64,000 nucleotides of DNA from Streptomyces aquilus. Lineage in GTDB: Bacteria; Actinomycetota; Actinomycetes; Streptomycetales; Streptomycetaceae. The translations under genes and the position numbers were made by a program. Each line of letters opens with the position of its first letter. The stretch's first letter is position 1. Positions 27,601 through 36,328 of the stretch are shown piece by piece. The stretch lies in contig NZ_CP034463.1 in assembly GCF_003955715.1 (NCBI RefSeq), positions 930,001 to 994,000 on the forward strand, written 5' to 3'. The notes under the pieces are model-generated. The model ran no database searches and had not been told where the DNA came from. It saw nothing but the letters and a program-made list of their open reading frames with translations.

Positions 27601-28134
27601 TGTTGGCTGCTGGGTTTCGCGTACCGCGACGGACTCGTACGCCGAACGGCGACCGCGCGCCTGGCGACGGTGGCGACGGCCGTCATGGCCGCGGGCGGCT
27701 GGTTCGCCCTGACCCACCCGACCGAGGAGGGCTACGACCTCGGGTCGATCCCGCTCGCCCAGGCCTTGTGGTCCTTCGGCTTCGTCCTCCTGCTGCTGCG
27801 GTTCGGGCCGACCGGCGACCAGTGGGTGAGGCGCCTGCGACCGGTGCACGCCGCGGTCGTGCTGCTCAACGCCCGCGCCGTGACCGTGTATCTGTGGCAC
27901 GAGGTGGCGCTCGTGCTCGGGGTGCTGCTGATCGACCGGATGTGGCGCGTGCCCGCGCTGGAGAACTCCCTGCCCCTGGGCGCCACTTGGTTCCTCTATC
28001 TCGTCGCCTGGCCGCTCATCGCCCTGGCGGTCATCATGGTCGGCTGGTGCGAGGACCGCGCGGCCCAACGCGCGGTACGACTGTGGCCCCGACCGCCTCA
28101 CCAGGTCCGCCGTGCGGGGCCATTTGAGGGCTGA
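24697..28134 (+). CDS. NodB deacetylase / family-2 glycosyltransferase / acyltransferase-3 fusion
   Basis: 1145 residues, three enzymes in one. After a membrane anchor (32-50), a NodB polysaccharide deacetylase has TFDDGPD (103-109) and metal-binding HTFTH (156-160). Next is a processive GT2 synthase with DDGSTDGT (about 402), DGDT (about 451), AEDTDL (about 542) and QRYRW (about 579), flanked by membrane helices. After a Pro/Ala linker (about 715-775) comes an acyltransferase-3 domain (LYLDFLRAVALIRVVTYHAF) with about ten membrane segments. The first two modules resemble Streptomyces MatB-type beta-linked GlcNAc polymer synthases; the third may acylate the product. ATG 24697 is preferred over TTG 24691. 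Confidence 0.9.
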   Translation: MSAPQPGHPASAHVTRPRDGALRARRATSRPKVAVLLLVLAVMAGVLLLHGYVHGEFAADHRVHPPAAADHVPREVLRGGPVIDTTGSHPSSHTLPDRTVALTFDDGPDPAWTPQVLDTLDRYDAKGTFFVTGAAVAREPGLVRRMVGSGHEVGVHTFTHPDLVYQSESRLERELAQTQLALAGAAGVHSSLVRPPYSAHAADLDDLSWPVVQRLGTKGYITTLVDIDTEDWRRPGAAAIAARVTEKLTGQGAVVLLHDAGGDRSQTVRALRTLIPELRARGYRFTTVTAGLGATGAHQPVSGTALWSGRIFVTAVTVGDRIAPALAALTALVGGLMLVRFAAMLVLAHHHARRRRAPHFSWGPEVAEPVSVVIPAYNEHECIAQTVLSVVKSDHPVQVVVVDDGSTDGTAEVVQSLALPGVTVVRQPNRGKAAALNTGMAYASHRLIVMMDGDTVFEPGTVRHLVQPFADRRVGAVAGNTKVGNRGRMLGRWQHLEYVMGLNLDRRMYDVLDCIPTVPGAVGAYRRTALRHVGGLSDDTLAEDTDLTMALHRAGWHVVYDERARAWTETPTGVGQLWRQRYRWSYGTLQAMWKHRHAVVERGHAGHFGRYGLALVVLFTVLTPLLAPLIDLFLLYGLFFQDPARTASAWGALLVVQLLCAAYALRLDGEKQRALWALPLQQFFYRQLLYTVLLQSCTTALTGARLRWHKLRRTGQVTAPPLPVGGAGRPPVEERVPAGVETAPPTEERATVALGTAPPAKDPGAAAAEAVPRAPRPGGRNLYLDFLRAVALIRVVTYHAFNWAWLTLAFPAMGVMFALAGSLMARSLDRGDRSAAAVVRARMRRLLPPVWLFGAAVVTAMLLTGWRPDEGSGSKAAAWARMAFWIVPVGEPPFAPTDWAWQIVAPLWYIRAYLLFVLLSPMLLRVFRKIPWISVAVFLGLAALAQSELLPLPARAAEPFTDLSTFGACWLLGFAYRDGLVRRTATARLATVATAVMAAGGWFALTHPTEEGYDLGSIPLAQALWSFGFVLLLLRFGPTGDQWVRRLRPVHAAVVLLNARAVTVYLWHEVALVLGVLLIDRMWRVPALENSLPLGATWFLYLVAWPLIALAVIMVGWCEDRAAQRAVRLWPRPPHQVRRAGPFEG

Positions 28135-28147
28135 TCGGCTCATACGC

Positions 28148-28163
28148 CGGGTCGACCGGCCCA
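28148..28163. promoter_or_regulatory. possible DevR/OsdR-like box upstream of DUF1906 gene
   Basis: CGGGTCGACCGGCCCA has one good half-site; it lies 69 bp before ATG 28232. This is a weak match. Confidence 0.3.
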
Positions 28164-28231
28164 GGGCGTCGACGACGGAGGTCCGGCGAACATGGCGCCA
28201 TCTGCGTCGACCCGCTCAAGGGGGGATCGCC

Positions 28232-29566
28232 ATGTCGCACCGATTCTTCGTCCTGCGAAGACTGCTCGCCGCCTCGTCCACCTGCCTTCTGGGCGCCGGC
28301 ACCTGCCTGTTCCTCGCCCCCGAGGCCGCCGCCGAACCGGCCACGCCGGTCGGCTACCCGGCCGGTGCGAGCGCGACCCGGTACGCGGGGCTCGCCTTCG
28401 ACGCCTGCTCGGCTCCGCCGCTCGCCACGATCCGGGCGTGGAACGCCTCGCCGTACCGCGCCCTCGGCGTCTACATCGGCGGGGTCAACCGCACTTGCGC
28501 GCAGCCGCAGTTGACGGCGTCATGGGTGGTCTCCGTCTCGACGCTGAAATGGCGTCTGCTGCCCATCTACAAAGGGCTGCAGCCGCCGTGCGGAGCCCGG
28601 CCCACCGACGCCAAGATCAGCACCGACCCGGCGACCGCCAGGGCTCAGGGAACCACCGCCGCAGCCGACGCCGTCACCGCGGCGAAGGCGCTCGGCATGC
28701 GGCCCGGCAGCGCCTTCTACAACGACATCGAGAACTACGCACAGACAGACGCCACGTGCCGGACCGCCGTACTGAGCCACCTCTCCGCCTGGACCAAGGA
28801 ACTGCACCGGCGCGGCTACCTCTCCGGCGTCTACATGAACCTCAACCTCGGCGCCAAACAGCTCTCCGACGTCTTCACATCCACGTCCTACGCCCGCCCG
28901 GACGCCCTGTGGATCGCCCGCTACGACGGCATCGACTCCCTGAAGGGCTGGACCGGTATTGCCGATTCCAGGTGGGCCGTCCACCAACGCGCCAAGCAGT
29001 ACCGCGGCGGCCACGACGAGACATACGGCGGCGTCACCGTCAACATCGACACCGACCGCCTCGACGCCCCGGTCGCCACCGTCGCGTACACGTACTCGGT
29101 GACCAGCGCCACCGCCCTCAACGCCCGTACAGGGCCGTCGACGAGCTATCCCGTCGCCAAGACGTACGCACCCGGCTCGTCCCTCGCGGTCGTGTGCCAG
29201 GCTCCCGGACTCAAGGTGGGCACCACCACCGTGTGGGACAGACTCACCGACGGCAGCTACGTCACCGACTACTACGTCAGCACCCCCTCCAACACCGGCT
29301 ACAGTTCACCGCTGCCCCGCTGCACGTACCCCTACCAGGTCACCGCGAGCAACGGCCTCACCGAGCGCAGCGGGCCCGGCGCCTCGTACGCCGCGGTCGG
29401 TTCCTCTCCCAACGGGGCCCTGGCCTGGGTCACTTGCCAGCGGGCCGGCTCGACGGTCGGCACCACGAAGGTCTGGGACCGGCTCGACAACGGCCACTAC
29501 GTCTCGGACCACTACGTGGCCTCGCCCAGCAGAACCACCTACAGCAAGCCCGTCCCGCGCTGCTGA
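28232..29566 (+). CDS. secreted DUF1906 glycoside-hydrolase-like protein with SH3-type repeats
   Basis: 444 residues. A signal peptide ends near AAAEPATPVG (about 35). A DUF1906 (glycoside hydrolase-like, GH25-related) domain spans about 45-285: GLAFDACSAPPLATIRAW, GVYIGG, FYNDIENY and ALWIARYDG line the TIM-barrel pocket, with Asp/Glu in DIE as likely catalytic acids. Two repeats of about 75 residues follow (GLNARTGP-like, each with VGTTxVWDRL), matching SH3-type wall-binding domains. Likely acts on peptidoglycan or a secreted polysaccharide. AAGGGGGGATCGCC precedes the ATG. It follows the polymer synthase on the same strand. Confidence 0.85.
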   Translation: MSHRFFVLRRLLAASSTCLLGAGTCLFLAPEAAAEPATPVGYPAGASATRYAGLAFDACSAPPLATIRAWNASPYRALGVYIGGVNRTCAQPQLTASWVVSVSTLKWRLLPIYKGLQPPCGARPTDAKISTDPATARAQGTTAAADAVTAAKALGMRPGSAFYNDIENYAQTDATCRTAVLSHLSAWTKELHRRGYLSGVYMNLNLGAKQLSDVFTSTSYARPDALWIARYDGIDSLKGWTGIADSRWAVHQRAKQYRGGHDETYGGVTVNIDTDRLDAPVATVAYTYSVTSATALNARTGPSTSYPVAKTYAPGSSLAVVCQAPGLKVGTTTVWDRLTDGSYVTDYYVSTPSNTGYSSPLPRCTYPYQVTASNGLTERSGPGASYAAVGSSPNGALAWVTCQRAGSTVGTTKVWDRLDNGHYVSDHYVASPSRTTYSKPVPRC

Positions 29567-29617
29567 GGGGGCCTCGCTCGCTCGCGGGTCTCGCGGCCAC
29601 GAGCGGCGCACGGGACA

Positions 29618-29633
29618 GGGGCCCACCGGCCCT
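29618..29633. promoter_or_regulatory. DevR/OsdR-like box
   Basis: GGGGCCCACCGGCCCT. Both half-sites are good but the central four bases differ from GNNC. There is no gene start nearby except the distant USP (30294). Confidence 0.4.
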
Positions 29634-29995
29634 CAGGACAGGTCACTTGGTCCTGACCCCGCTGCCTCCGGTGCGCGAAACTGTAATCGAGCAAGGATGT
29701 TACGGCGACCTCATCGCCACCGTCCCCCGCGGGAGGACATCCTTGCCCAGGGGACCGCTTTCGGGCGAAGCGGTGGCCGTACGTGGGTCGTCGGCCACGT
29801 GCCCGTGAGCACTGCGCTCCCCCCGGCGGGCACGTCCCCGCCCGCGGGCCTCCGCCTCCTGGCAGGGGTGGGGGCCCGGAAGGCCTGGCCCACGAGGGGC
29901 ACGATCCCTGGCTCCGCAGCTGTCCGGCACCGTCCCGCCCGGGTCATGCCTCAGCTGCGTCGCTCTCATCGGCCTGGTCCACCTTGCCCCGCAAC

Positions 29996-30011
29996 CGGGC
30001 CGAACGGCCCC
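29996..30011. promoter_or_regulatory. DevR/OsdR-like box upstream of decayed ORF and USP
   Basis: CGGGCCGAACGGCCCC, nearly perfect. It lies about 35 bp before a decayed reading frame that leads into the USP gene, so it probably drove both. Confidence 0.6.
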
Positions 30012-30044
30012 TGGAGAGGGGCTGCCTCGCGCGCCACGCTGGCA

Positions 30045-30297
30045 GTGGAAGCGGAGGCGAACCGAGGACAGCTCGAACCCGAGCACGCCCCGGCCTTCTC
30101 CACACCGGACGTCGACCTCTTCGGGGCCTGGAACCTCGCCGTGAGCAACGACACCATCGCCACCACGATCACCGGACTCCTCATCGCGGGAGAGCGTACT
30201 TCTGGCACGAAGTGCTCCACTTCCTCGCCGGATCACCCGCAAGTTCACCGACGAGGCCGCGGCCATCGAGAAGGCACATCCGAGGAGGGTGTCATGA
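30045..30297 (+). pseudogene. frameshifted small ORF, possibly DUF2061-like
   Basis: Coding-like sequence is spread over three frames: first DVDLFGAWNLAVSNDTIATT and ITGLLIAGE, then AYFWHEVLHFLA, then RITRKFTDEAAAIEKAHPRR with a stop that overlaps the USP start (ATGA). Joining them needs two shifts of one base each in the same sense. The G-W-x-LA...GE..AYFWHE pattern recalls DUF2061 membrane proteins, but I am unsure. The overlap with the USP start suggests a once-coupled gene. Sequencing error is an alternative. Confidence 0.4.
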
Positions 30298-30806
30298 CCG
30301 AACACTCCGCAGGCAACAGCATCGTGGTGGGCATCGACGGGTCCGAGGCATCCAGGGCCGCACTGCGCTGGGCCACCCGGCAGGCCCACGCGCTGCACGC
30401 GGACGTCATCGCCGTGCATGCCTGGGAACCGGCCGGGAACGGCTTCGCCCCCTACGCTCCCGCCTCCGTTCGACCCTCCGTCCCCGAACAGCGGGCCCGG
30501 GCCGCGCGATTGCTCGCCTCGACGGTGAGAGAAGTCTCGGGGCCGCGGATCGACGATGCCGTACGCGTCGTCGTGGTGGAGGGCGCGCCCGCGCGGGTGC
30601 TGACCCAGCAGGCGAGCGGCGCCCTGCTGCTCGCGCTCGGCCGCACGGCCCACGCAGAGCACGGCCTGCCCGCGATGGGTGCGGTGGGCCGCGCGTGCCT
30701 GCGGCAGGCCACGGTGCCCGTGGTCACGGTGCCGGCCACCGGCCGGCCCGCACCTGCAGCGCGCGCCGCCGAGACTGCTCCGCGCGCCACGAGGGGAACC
30801 CCGTAG
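30294..30806 (+). CDS. universal stress protein, single UspA domain (divergent)
   Basis: 170 residues. IVVGIDGSEASRAALRWATRQA is a clear UspA start and VIAVHAWEP the following strand. The usual G-x2-G-x9-G-S/T loop is replaced by GRTAHAEHGLPAMGAVGRAC, so ATP binding may be lost. A loose Pro/Ala tail ends it. CGAGGAGGGTGTC precedes ATG 30294. It is followed 95 bp later by a flavodoxin-domain gene on the same strand. Confidence 0.85.
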   Translation: MTEHSAGNSIVVGIDGSEASRAALRWATRQAHALHADVIAVHAWEPAGNGFAPYAPASVRPSVPEQRARAARLLASTVREVSGPRIDDAVRVVVVEGAPARVLTQQASGALLLALGRTAHAEHGLPAMGAVGRACLRQATVPVVTVPATGRPAPAARAAETAPRATRGTP

Positions 30807-30901
30807 TCCGTGGGCAACGGGAAGCGGGCTGCCGCAGTCGACCATCCCGTGCTGGCCCGTGCGGCCCTGTCACAAGAGTTCGAGGAAGGGCGAGGGACGT
30901 C

Positions 30902-31411
30902 ATGGACATCCTGGTGGGATACGCAACCTCCCACGGTTCGACCCGCGAGATCGCCGAGCGACTGGCCGCCAGGCTCGGCGAGGCAGGACTCAAGGCCGAG
31001 GCGAGGGCCCTGGAGACGGTGGACGACGCCGACGCGTACCGGGCGTTCGTCCTGGGCAGCGCCGTGCACGGGCAGGCCTGGCTGGACGCGGCCAAGGACT
31101 TCGTCCGCGACAACTCCGACGTCCTGGGAGGCCGACCCGTGTGGATCTTCAGCGTCGGGATGCCGGGCGCCCTGCGCGGGCCCTGGAAGCGCCTGGCGGC
31201 CAAAGAGATCCCGGTGATCGTCGAGAGCCTGCCGGGGGAGCTGTCGTACCGGGACCACCGGCTGTTCTCCGGTGTCGTCACCCGAGACCAGCTGCCCCGC
31301 ACCGGACGTTTCCTGTTCCACCTGGTGGGCGGCCGGTTCGGCGACTACCGCGACTGGGACGCAATGGACGCGTGGGCGGCCGGTATCGCCGCCGAACTGG
31401 CTCACACATGA
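30902..31411 (+). CDS. flavodoxin-domain protein
   Basis: 169 residues. The FMN-phosphate loop is VGYATSHGSTREIAERLA at the N-terminus, followed by VLGSAVHGQAWLDAAKDFV and VWIFSVGMPG, as in the flavodoxin_5/HemG-like group. A C-terminal DYRDWDAMDAWAAGIA helix is shared with the paralogue at 47992-48501. Expected to be a cytoplasmic FMN electron carrier or small oxidoreductase. GAGGGACGTC precedes ATG 30902. Confidence 0.85.
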   Translation: MDILVGYATSHGSTREIAERLAARLGEAGLKAEARALETVDDADAYRAFVLGSAVHGQAWLDAAKDFVRDNSDVLGGRPVWIFSVGMPGALRGPWKRLAAKEIPVIVESLPGELSYRDHRLFSGVVTRDQLPRTGRFLFHLVGGRFGDYRDWDAMDAWAAGIAAELAHT

Positions 31412-31508
31412 GCGGCGACATCCGTGTGCTGAACCGCACTGCGGACCCCACGGATCACCCGTGGAGCGCCTTTGACACGTTTCCCACCCAGCATGATCGC
31501 TCGCGCGC

Positions 31509-33104
31509 CTATCCCACGTCACGTCGACGGAAGCCGGTCAGGCCCGCCGTGACCAGGGCGGCCGCGATCGCTGTCAGGATCGCGGGTGGCGTGGCGGTCA
31601 GATGATCGGCGGGCAACTGCGGGACGTGCTCGAACGGTGAGAGGGCGGCGACCCAGCCGGGCAGGTCGAGGACATCGCCGAGGACACCGACGACAAGGCA
31701 GAGGCCGAGCATCGCCCAGGCGATGGCGCCGGCCCGCGGGAGCAGTCCGAACAGCGCGGTCGTGAGCCCTGTGAGCACCCACAACGCCGGGGCGTAGACA
31801 AGTGCGGCGCCCAGCAGGCGGGGGATCTGACGCAGGTCGTGGCTGACCAGACCGTAGGCGAGACCGGTTCCCAATCCCGCCGCGGCGAGGACCAGCACGC
31901 TGCCCAGCAGAGAGACGGTCAGGTGACCGGAGACCCAGCGGCGCCGTGAGATCGGGGTGGCCAGCACGGGTTCGGCACGCAGTGCGCTCTCCTCACCGCG
32001 CGGCCGCAGCGCGGACTGGACGGCGTAGCCGGTGGCGACGAGCGCCACGGTGAGCAGTGAGCGAGTGAGGAAGGCGTCGGTGAGACTGGCCCCGCCGAAG
32101 CTGGCGATGAGGTCCCGCACGGTGTCGTTGTCGCCGACGAAGTCCTCGACGTCGTCCGCGACCCATCCGTAGGCGAGCCCCGCGAGGAACACGGCGCTGC
32201 TCCAGCCGATGAGGCCGCCTCGCTGCAGCCGCAGGGCCAGGCCCAGCGGGCGGCCCAGGGCGGGGGCGGCACGCGGCGGGCCGGGGCGGGGCTGCACGAG
32301 GCCCGCCCCGAGGTCGCGCCGGGCGGCGAGCCGTGCCGCCACCACGATCGCCCCGGCTGCGCTGGCGGCCGCGACCAGCAGGGGCCACCAGCGTTCGCCC
32401 GCGTAGGGACGGGTCTTCTGCACCCAGCCGATGGGCGAGAGCCACGAGAGCCTGCCGTCGCCCATGTCCCCGACCGCGCGCAGCACGAAGGCCACGCCCA
32501 GCACCGCACCGGTGCCGCCGTGGACCACGCGGGTGTTCTCGCTGATCTGGGCCGCGGCGGTGGTGATCGCGGCGAAGACGATCCCGAGTGCGCAGAAGGA
32601 AGCCCCGAGGACGAGCGATCCGGTCGTGGGCAGGTCCATGGCGACCAGGCCGAGCGCCACCGCGGCGCCGACAGCCACGCTCATGCCGGTCGCGGCCATG
32701 AGGGCGGCGGCGGTGCCCGCGTGGCGGCCGACCGGCAGGGCACGGATCAGCTCGGTGCGGCCGGCCTCCTCCTCGCCCCTGGTGTTGCGCCCAACCGTGA
32801 ACATGCTCATCAGAGCGACGACGACCAGGCCGAGGGTGCCGGTCTGGAAGGCCACTTCGCCGCCGAGTGTGTCCAGGGCCAGGGGCGGTCCGTTGAAGGC
32901 GATGGCCGCGGCGTTGCCCTCAGTGCCCCGGGCCGCCACGTCGAGGTCGTGCTGCGTGGGATAGAGCTCCTTGACGCCGGCCGCGGTCAGCAGCACCAGC
33001 AGCGGTGTCGCCACGATCCAGACGGCGACGCGGACACGTTCGCGACGCAGGAGGAGCCGGGTGAGTCTGCCGGTGCCGGTCAGTTCCACCGGCAGGGCCG
33101 TCAT
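31509..33104 (-). CDS. ABC-2 type exporter permease (duplicated half-transporters)
   Basis: 531 residues with about twelve membrane segments arranged as two similar six-helix halves. Each half contains the pattern [15 protein letters not shown] / [21 protein letters not shown], typical of the large Streptomyces permeases that pair with drug- or polyketide-exporter ATPases. It is coupled to the ATPase gene by an ATGA overlap (33101-33104). The substrate cannot be predicted. Confidence 0.88.
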   Translation of the reverse strand: MTALPVELTGTGRLTRLLLRRERVRVAVWIVATPLLVLLTAAGVKELYPTQHDLDVAARGTEGNAAAIAFNGPPLALDTLGGEVAFQTGTLGLVVVALMSMFTVGRNTRGEEEAGRTELIRALPVGRHAGTAAALMAATGMSVAVGAAVALGLVAMDLPTTGSLVLGASFCALGIVFAAITTAAAQISENTRVVHGGTGAVLGVAFVLRAVGDMGDGRLSWLSPIGWVQKTRPYAGERWWPLLVAAASAAGAIVVAARLAARRDLGAGLVQPRPGPPRAAPALGRPLGLALRLQRGGLIGWSSAVFLAGLAYGWVADDVEDFVGDNDTVRDLIASFGGASLTDAFLTRSLLTVALVATGYAVQSALRPRGEESALRAEPVLATPISRRRWVSGHLTVSLLGSVLVLAAAGLGTGLAYGLVSHDLRQIPRLLGAALVYAPALWVLTGLTTALFGLLPRAGAIAWAMLGLCLVVGVLGDVLDLPGWVAALSPFEHVPQLPADHLTATPPAILTAIAAALVTAGLTGFRRRDVG

Positions 33105-34084
33105 CGCCCGGCCCCGTTCAGATGACCGTCCGCCGGCTTGCGCTCCTCGGCCGGCTCGTCGCCGTAGTGGCGCAGGAACAACTCCTCCAACGTGGGCGGC
33201 CGGCTGGTGAGGGTACGGATCCCGAAGCCGGTGAGGTGGCGTACAGCCTCGTCGAGACGGTCGGTGTCGACGTCGAAGCGGGCCCGGTCGCCGTCGGCGC
33301 GCATGTCGTGCACGCCCGGCAGCTCCCGCAGCCCCGTCAGCGGCCGGGTGGTGGAGACATCGATGGAGGTGCGGGTCAGGTGGCGCAGTTCGGCGAGGCT
33401 GCCGCTCTCCACCGTGCGGCCGGACCGGATGATGTCGACCCGGTCGCAGAGCGTCTCGACCTCGGCGAGGATGTGGCTGGACAGCAGCACGGTGCGCCCC
33501 TCGGCCTTCACCTCGCGGATGCAGTCCTGGAAGACCGTCTCCATCAGCGGGTCCAGGCCGGAGGTCGGTTCGTCGAGGATGAGCAGCTCGGCACGGGATG
33601 CCAGCGCCGCCACCAGGCCGGTCTTCTGCCGGTTGCCCTTGGAGTAGGTGCGCGCTTTCTTGGTGGGGTCCAGCTCGAACCGCTCCAGCAGCTCGTCCCG
33701 CCTGGCCCGGTCGAGGTCGCCACGCATCCGCCCGAAGACGTCGATGATCTCGCCGCCGGTCAGCTTCGGCCACAGGCTGACGTCGCCGGGCACGTAGGCC
33801 AGTCGCCGGTGCAGGGCGACCGCGTCGCGCCAGGGGTCGGCGCCCAGCAGCCGCACCTCGCCGGCATCCGGCCGCAGCAGGCCCAGCAGTACCCGGATGG
33901 TGGTGGTCTTGCCGGAGCCGTTGGGGCCGAGGAAGCCGTGCACCTCACCGGTGGCCACGGTCAGGTCGAGGCCGTCCAGGGCGCGCGTCCGGCCGAACGT
34001 CTTCACCAGTCCGGAGACGGAGATCGCCGCGATGTTGCCGCCCCGTGGCGAGCCGGACCGTTGCTGCGCATCGGTGACGGCCAT
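33101..34084 (-). CDS. ABC exporter ATP-binding protein
   Basis: 327 residues. [21 protein letters not shown] is Walker [17 protein letters not shown]alker B and [20 protein letters not shown] the switch region. The signature motif is [15 protein letters not shown] rather than LSGGQ, as in the NatA/DrrA-like export group. A C-terminal 80-residue domain follows. ATG 34084 has GGGGAGGCCCGCC upstream. A perfect dormancy-type box lies 58 bp upstream of the start, so the exporter probably belongs to the same regulon. Confidence 0.9.
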   Translation of the reverse strand: MAVTDAQQRSGSPRGGNIAAISVSGLVKTFGRTRALDGLDLTVATGEVHGFLGPNGSGKTTTIRVLLGLLRPDAGEVRLLGADPWRDAVALHRRLAYVPGDVSLWPKLTGGEIIDVFGRMRGDLDRARRDELLERFELDPTKKARTYSKGNRQKTGLVAALASRAELLILDEPTSGLDPLMETVFQDCIREVKAEGRTVLLSSHILAEVETLCDRVDIIRSGRTVESGSLAELRHLTRTSIDVSTTRPLTGLRELPGVHDMRADGDRARFDVDTDRLDEAVRHLTGFGIRTLTSRPPTLEELFLRHYGDEPAEERKPADGHLNGAGR

Positions 34085-34141
34085 GGCGGGCCTCCCCACT
34101 CGGTTACCACCGACGCTGCCGCACGTCGTTCGGCGCGAGTA

Positions 34142-34157
34142 GGGGCCGATGGTCCCC
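34142..34157. promoter_or_regulatory. DevR/OsdR-like box upstream of ABC exporter
   Basis: GGGGCCGATGGTCCCC. Both halves match the consensus; only a central base departs. Confidence 0.65.
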
Positions 34158-34622
34158 TCACCCGGCCCGAACGACGTGCCGCGGGGCCCTGGGCAGTACC
34201 CGAGCAGTCCTGGGCCTGCTCGATCGGCTCGTGATCAGGGCCGTCGCGCTCACCGCGCATGACGGCCCGGCCGCCGGGCAGCCACGTCGTACTGCACCCC
34301 CTTGGTGTTCTCCCCGGGGCCGTGGTGAGCGCGCCCCGCAGGGTCAGGGGGCGCTGGCCCGGTCACGCCGCGCGGGGGGGCGCGAACGTCAGTGAGTCCC
34401 GCGCCGGTGCCGCAGCGAGCACCGCGCGCACCCGGGCGGACGCCCGCATCGCGCTTCCGGTTGCACGCCGTGGACGCGGTCGGCCACGGCGGCCTCGGCA
34501 CGGTGGTGGCCTGCGCGGCACGGAGATCGTCCGTGCGCCTCTCACCGGCGCGAAGGCGAGGACCGACTTGGCGGCCCCCGTCGCTGTACGAGGGGTTCGA
34601 GGGTTCACCCTGCTGCCGCCAC

Positions 34623-34658
34623 AGGGCCGTTCGGCCTCGACGAGGGCCCGACGGGCTC
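34623..34658. promoter_or_regulatory. paired DevR/OsdR-like boxes upstream of aldolase
   Basis: AGGGCCGTTCGGCCTC (34623-34638) and a weaker AGGGCCCGACGGGCTC (34643-34658), offset by 20 bp, 72-107 bp before the aldolase start. Confidence 0.55.
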
Positions 34659-34729
34659 TGCCGGACGGCGGCGCCGCGCCCCAGGGTTGACCGGGAGCCG
34701 CGCTTCCGGGCGACAGGAGAGGTGGAGTG

Positions 34730-35782
34730 ATGACCGACATCCAGGGTTTGCTGGGCGACGAGGCCAAGGACCTGCTCACCCACACCGTTCGAGGGATCCC
34801 GCGCGAGGATCTGGTCCTTCCGGGTCGCGACTTCGTCGACCGGGTCGTGGCGGCGACCGACCGCTCACCCCGCGTGCTGCGCAGCCTGCAGTCGCTCTTC
34901 GACCACGGCCGCCTGGCCGGCACCGGATACGTGTCGATCCTGCCGGTCGACCAGGGCATCGAGCACTCGGCGGCGTCGGCGTTCGCCGCCAACCCCCGCT
35001 ACCTCGACCCGGCGAACATCGTCGAACTCGCCGTCGAGGGCGGCTGCAACGCGGTCGCCAGCACGCTGGGCGTGCTCGGGGCGGTCTCCCGGCGCCACGC
35101 GCACCGGATCCCCTTCATCGTCAAGCTCAACCACAACGAACTGCTGACCCACCCGAACCACTACGACCAGATCATGTTCGGCGATGTCGAGCAGTGCTTC
35201 GACCTCGGCGCGGTCGGGGTCGGCGCCACGGTCTACTTCGGCTCACAGCAGTCGGACCGTCAGTTGCAGGAGGTCAGCGAGGTCTTCGCACGCGCCCACC
35301 AACTGGGCATGTTCACGGTCCTGTGGTGTTACCTGCGCAACTCGGCGTTCAAAAAGGACGGTGTGGACTACTCGGCATCGGCCGACCTCACCGGCCAGGC
35401 CAACCACCTCGGCGTGACCATCGAGGCCGACATCGTCAAGCAGAAGCAGGCGGAGAACAACGGCGGTTACCGCGCGCTGGGCTTCGGCAGGACCGACGAC
35501 CTGCTGTACGACAGGCTCACCACCGACCACCCCATCGACCTCACCCGCTGGCAGGTGGCCAACTGCTACATGGGCCGCGTCGGGTTGATCAACAGCGGCG
35601 GCGCGTCGGGCGGCCAGGGGGACCTCGCTCAGGCCGTGCGCACCGCGGTCATCAACAAGCGGGCCGGCGGCACCGGCCTCATCACCGGCCGCAAAGCCTT
35701 CCAACGGCCCACCGGCGAAGGCATCGACCTCCTCCACGCCGTCCAGGACGTCTACCTCGACGACAGCGTCACCATCGCCTGA
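34730..35782 (+). CDS. class I fructose-bisphosphate aldolase (DhnA type)
   Basis: 350 residues. [22 protein letters not shown] with the first active-site Lys region, GATVYFGS, and [11 protein letters not shown] for phosphate binding identify the archaeal/DhnA-type class I aldolase, which uses a Schiff-base lysine and needs no metal. It cleaves or forms fructose 1,6-bisphosphate in glycolysis or gluconeogenesis. ATG 34730 is preferred, with GGAGAGGTGGAG upstream; a GTG at 34727 is the alternative. Being regulated by dormancy-type boxes would fit anaerobic carbon flow. Confidence 0.93.
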   Translation: MTDIQGLLGDEAKDLLTHTVRGIPREDLVLPGRDFVDRVVAATDRSPRVLRSLQSLFDHGRLAGTGYVSILPVDQGIEHSAASAFAANPRYLDPANIVELAVEGGCNAVASTLGVLGAVSRRHAHRIPFIVKLNHNELLTHPNHYDQIMFGDVEQCFDLGAVGVGATVYFGSQQSDRQLQEVSEVFARAHQLGMFTVLWCYLRNSAFKKDGVDYSASADLTGQANHLGVTIEADIVKQKQAENNGGYRALGFGRTDDLLYDRLTTDHPIDLTRWQVANCYMGRVGLINSGGASGGQGDLAQAVRTAVINKRAGGTGLITGRKAFQRPTGEGIDLLHAVQDVYLDDSVTIA

Positions 35783-35865
35783 CGCAAGCTGCCGGGCCGA
35801 CGCGATTCGGTGCCCCACCGGTTCCATGGCTCCGCAGCCGGGACGCGCCGGTGTCGCGGCGGGGT

Positions 35866-36102
35866 TCAGTTCGTGCCGGTCGTCCCCCGTTCGACGGCCG
35901 GGTTCTCCTGACTGTGGACGACGTGGCGGATGTGCGCGTCGGGCCCGGGGAAGACGAGCGTGACCCGGTCGGTGTCCGACCAGCACACGTCGTAAGGGGG
36001 TGTGCCGTCCTCGTGGTGCAGCCCGACGATCTCCCCGTCGCGCTTGGTCACGCCGGTGGTGGGGCTCTCGACGACGAGGACATCACCCAGTTGAGCTCGC
36101 AT
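35866..36102 (-). CDS. DUF1918 domain protein
   Basis: 78 residues. [25 protein letters not shown], then GSPPY-like [13 protein letters not shown] and a VFPGPD turn fit DUF1918, a small beta-barrel of unknown role found in actinobacteria, often near stress genes. GGGTGGAGATC precedes ATG 36102. It is divergent from a CBS/BON gene with two strong boxes between, and convergent with the aldolase. Confidence 0.85.
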   Translation of the reverse strand: MRAQLGDVLVVESPTTGVTKRDGEIVGLHHEDGTPPYDVCWSDTDRVTLVFPGPDAHIRHVVHSQENPAVERGTTGTN

Positions 36103-36193
36103 GATCTCCACCCGCTTCTTCAGAGGTCGGCTCCTGAACCCACCGTGGCACGCGCGGCGCCCCGGCGCATGGGGTCGAGAACCCTGATCCCGG

Positions 36194-36230
36194 GGGGCCG
36201 AACAGCCCGGTTTCCGGGCCGTCCGGCCCT
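36194..36230. promoter_or_regulatory. paired DevR/OsdR-like boxes between DUF1918 and CBS/BON genes
   Basis: GGGGCCGAACAGCCCG (36194-36209) and CGGGCCGTCCGGCCCT (36215-36230), offset by 21 bp, in the divergent gap. They could serve both genes. Confidence 0.66.
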
Positions 36231-36328
36231 CGAACGGTCCTGAGCGGCTCTGCTGAGGACGGTCGGCTCCTGACACGCTGGACATGTGACGGCCGTCGGG
36301 CCGTCCCCTCGGGAAAGGGAGGAGCGAC

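Larger units (their letters stand above)
29567..30030. other. gene-poor region before a decayed ORF
   Basis: I see no intact gene. It holds two box-like palindromes (29618-29633 and 29996-30011) and an inverted repeat CAGGAC (29634-29639) with GTCCTG (29650-29655), ten-base loop, just beyond the DUF1906 gene. Confidence 0.5.
34085..34729. other. 645-bp divergent intergenic region
   Basis: No convincing gene in either strand. It holds one box facing the exporter (34142-34157) and two facing the aldolase (34623-34658). Confidence 0.55.
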
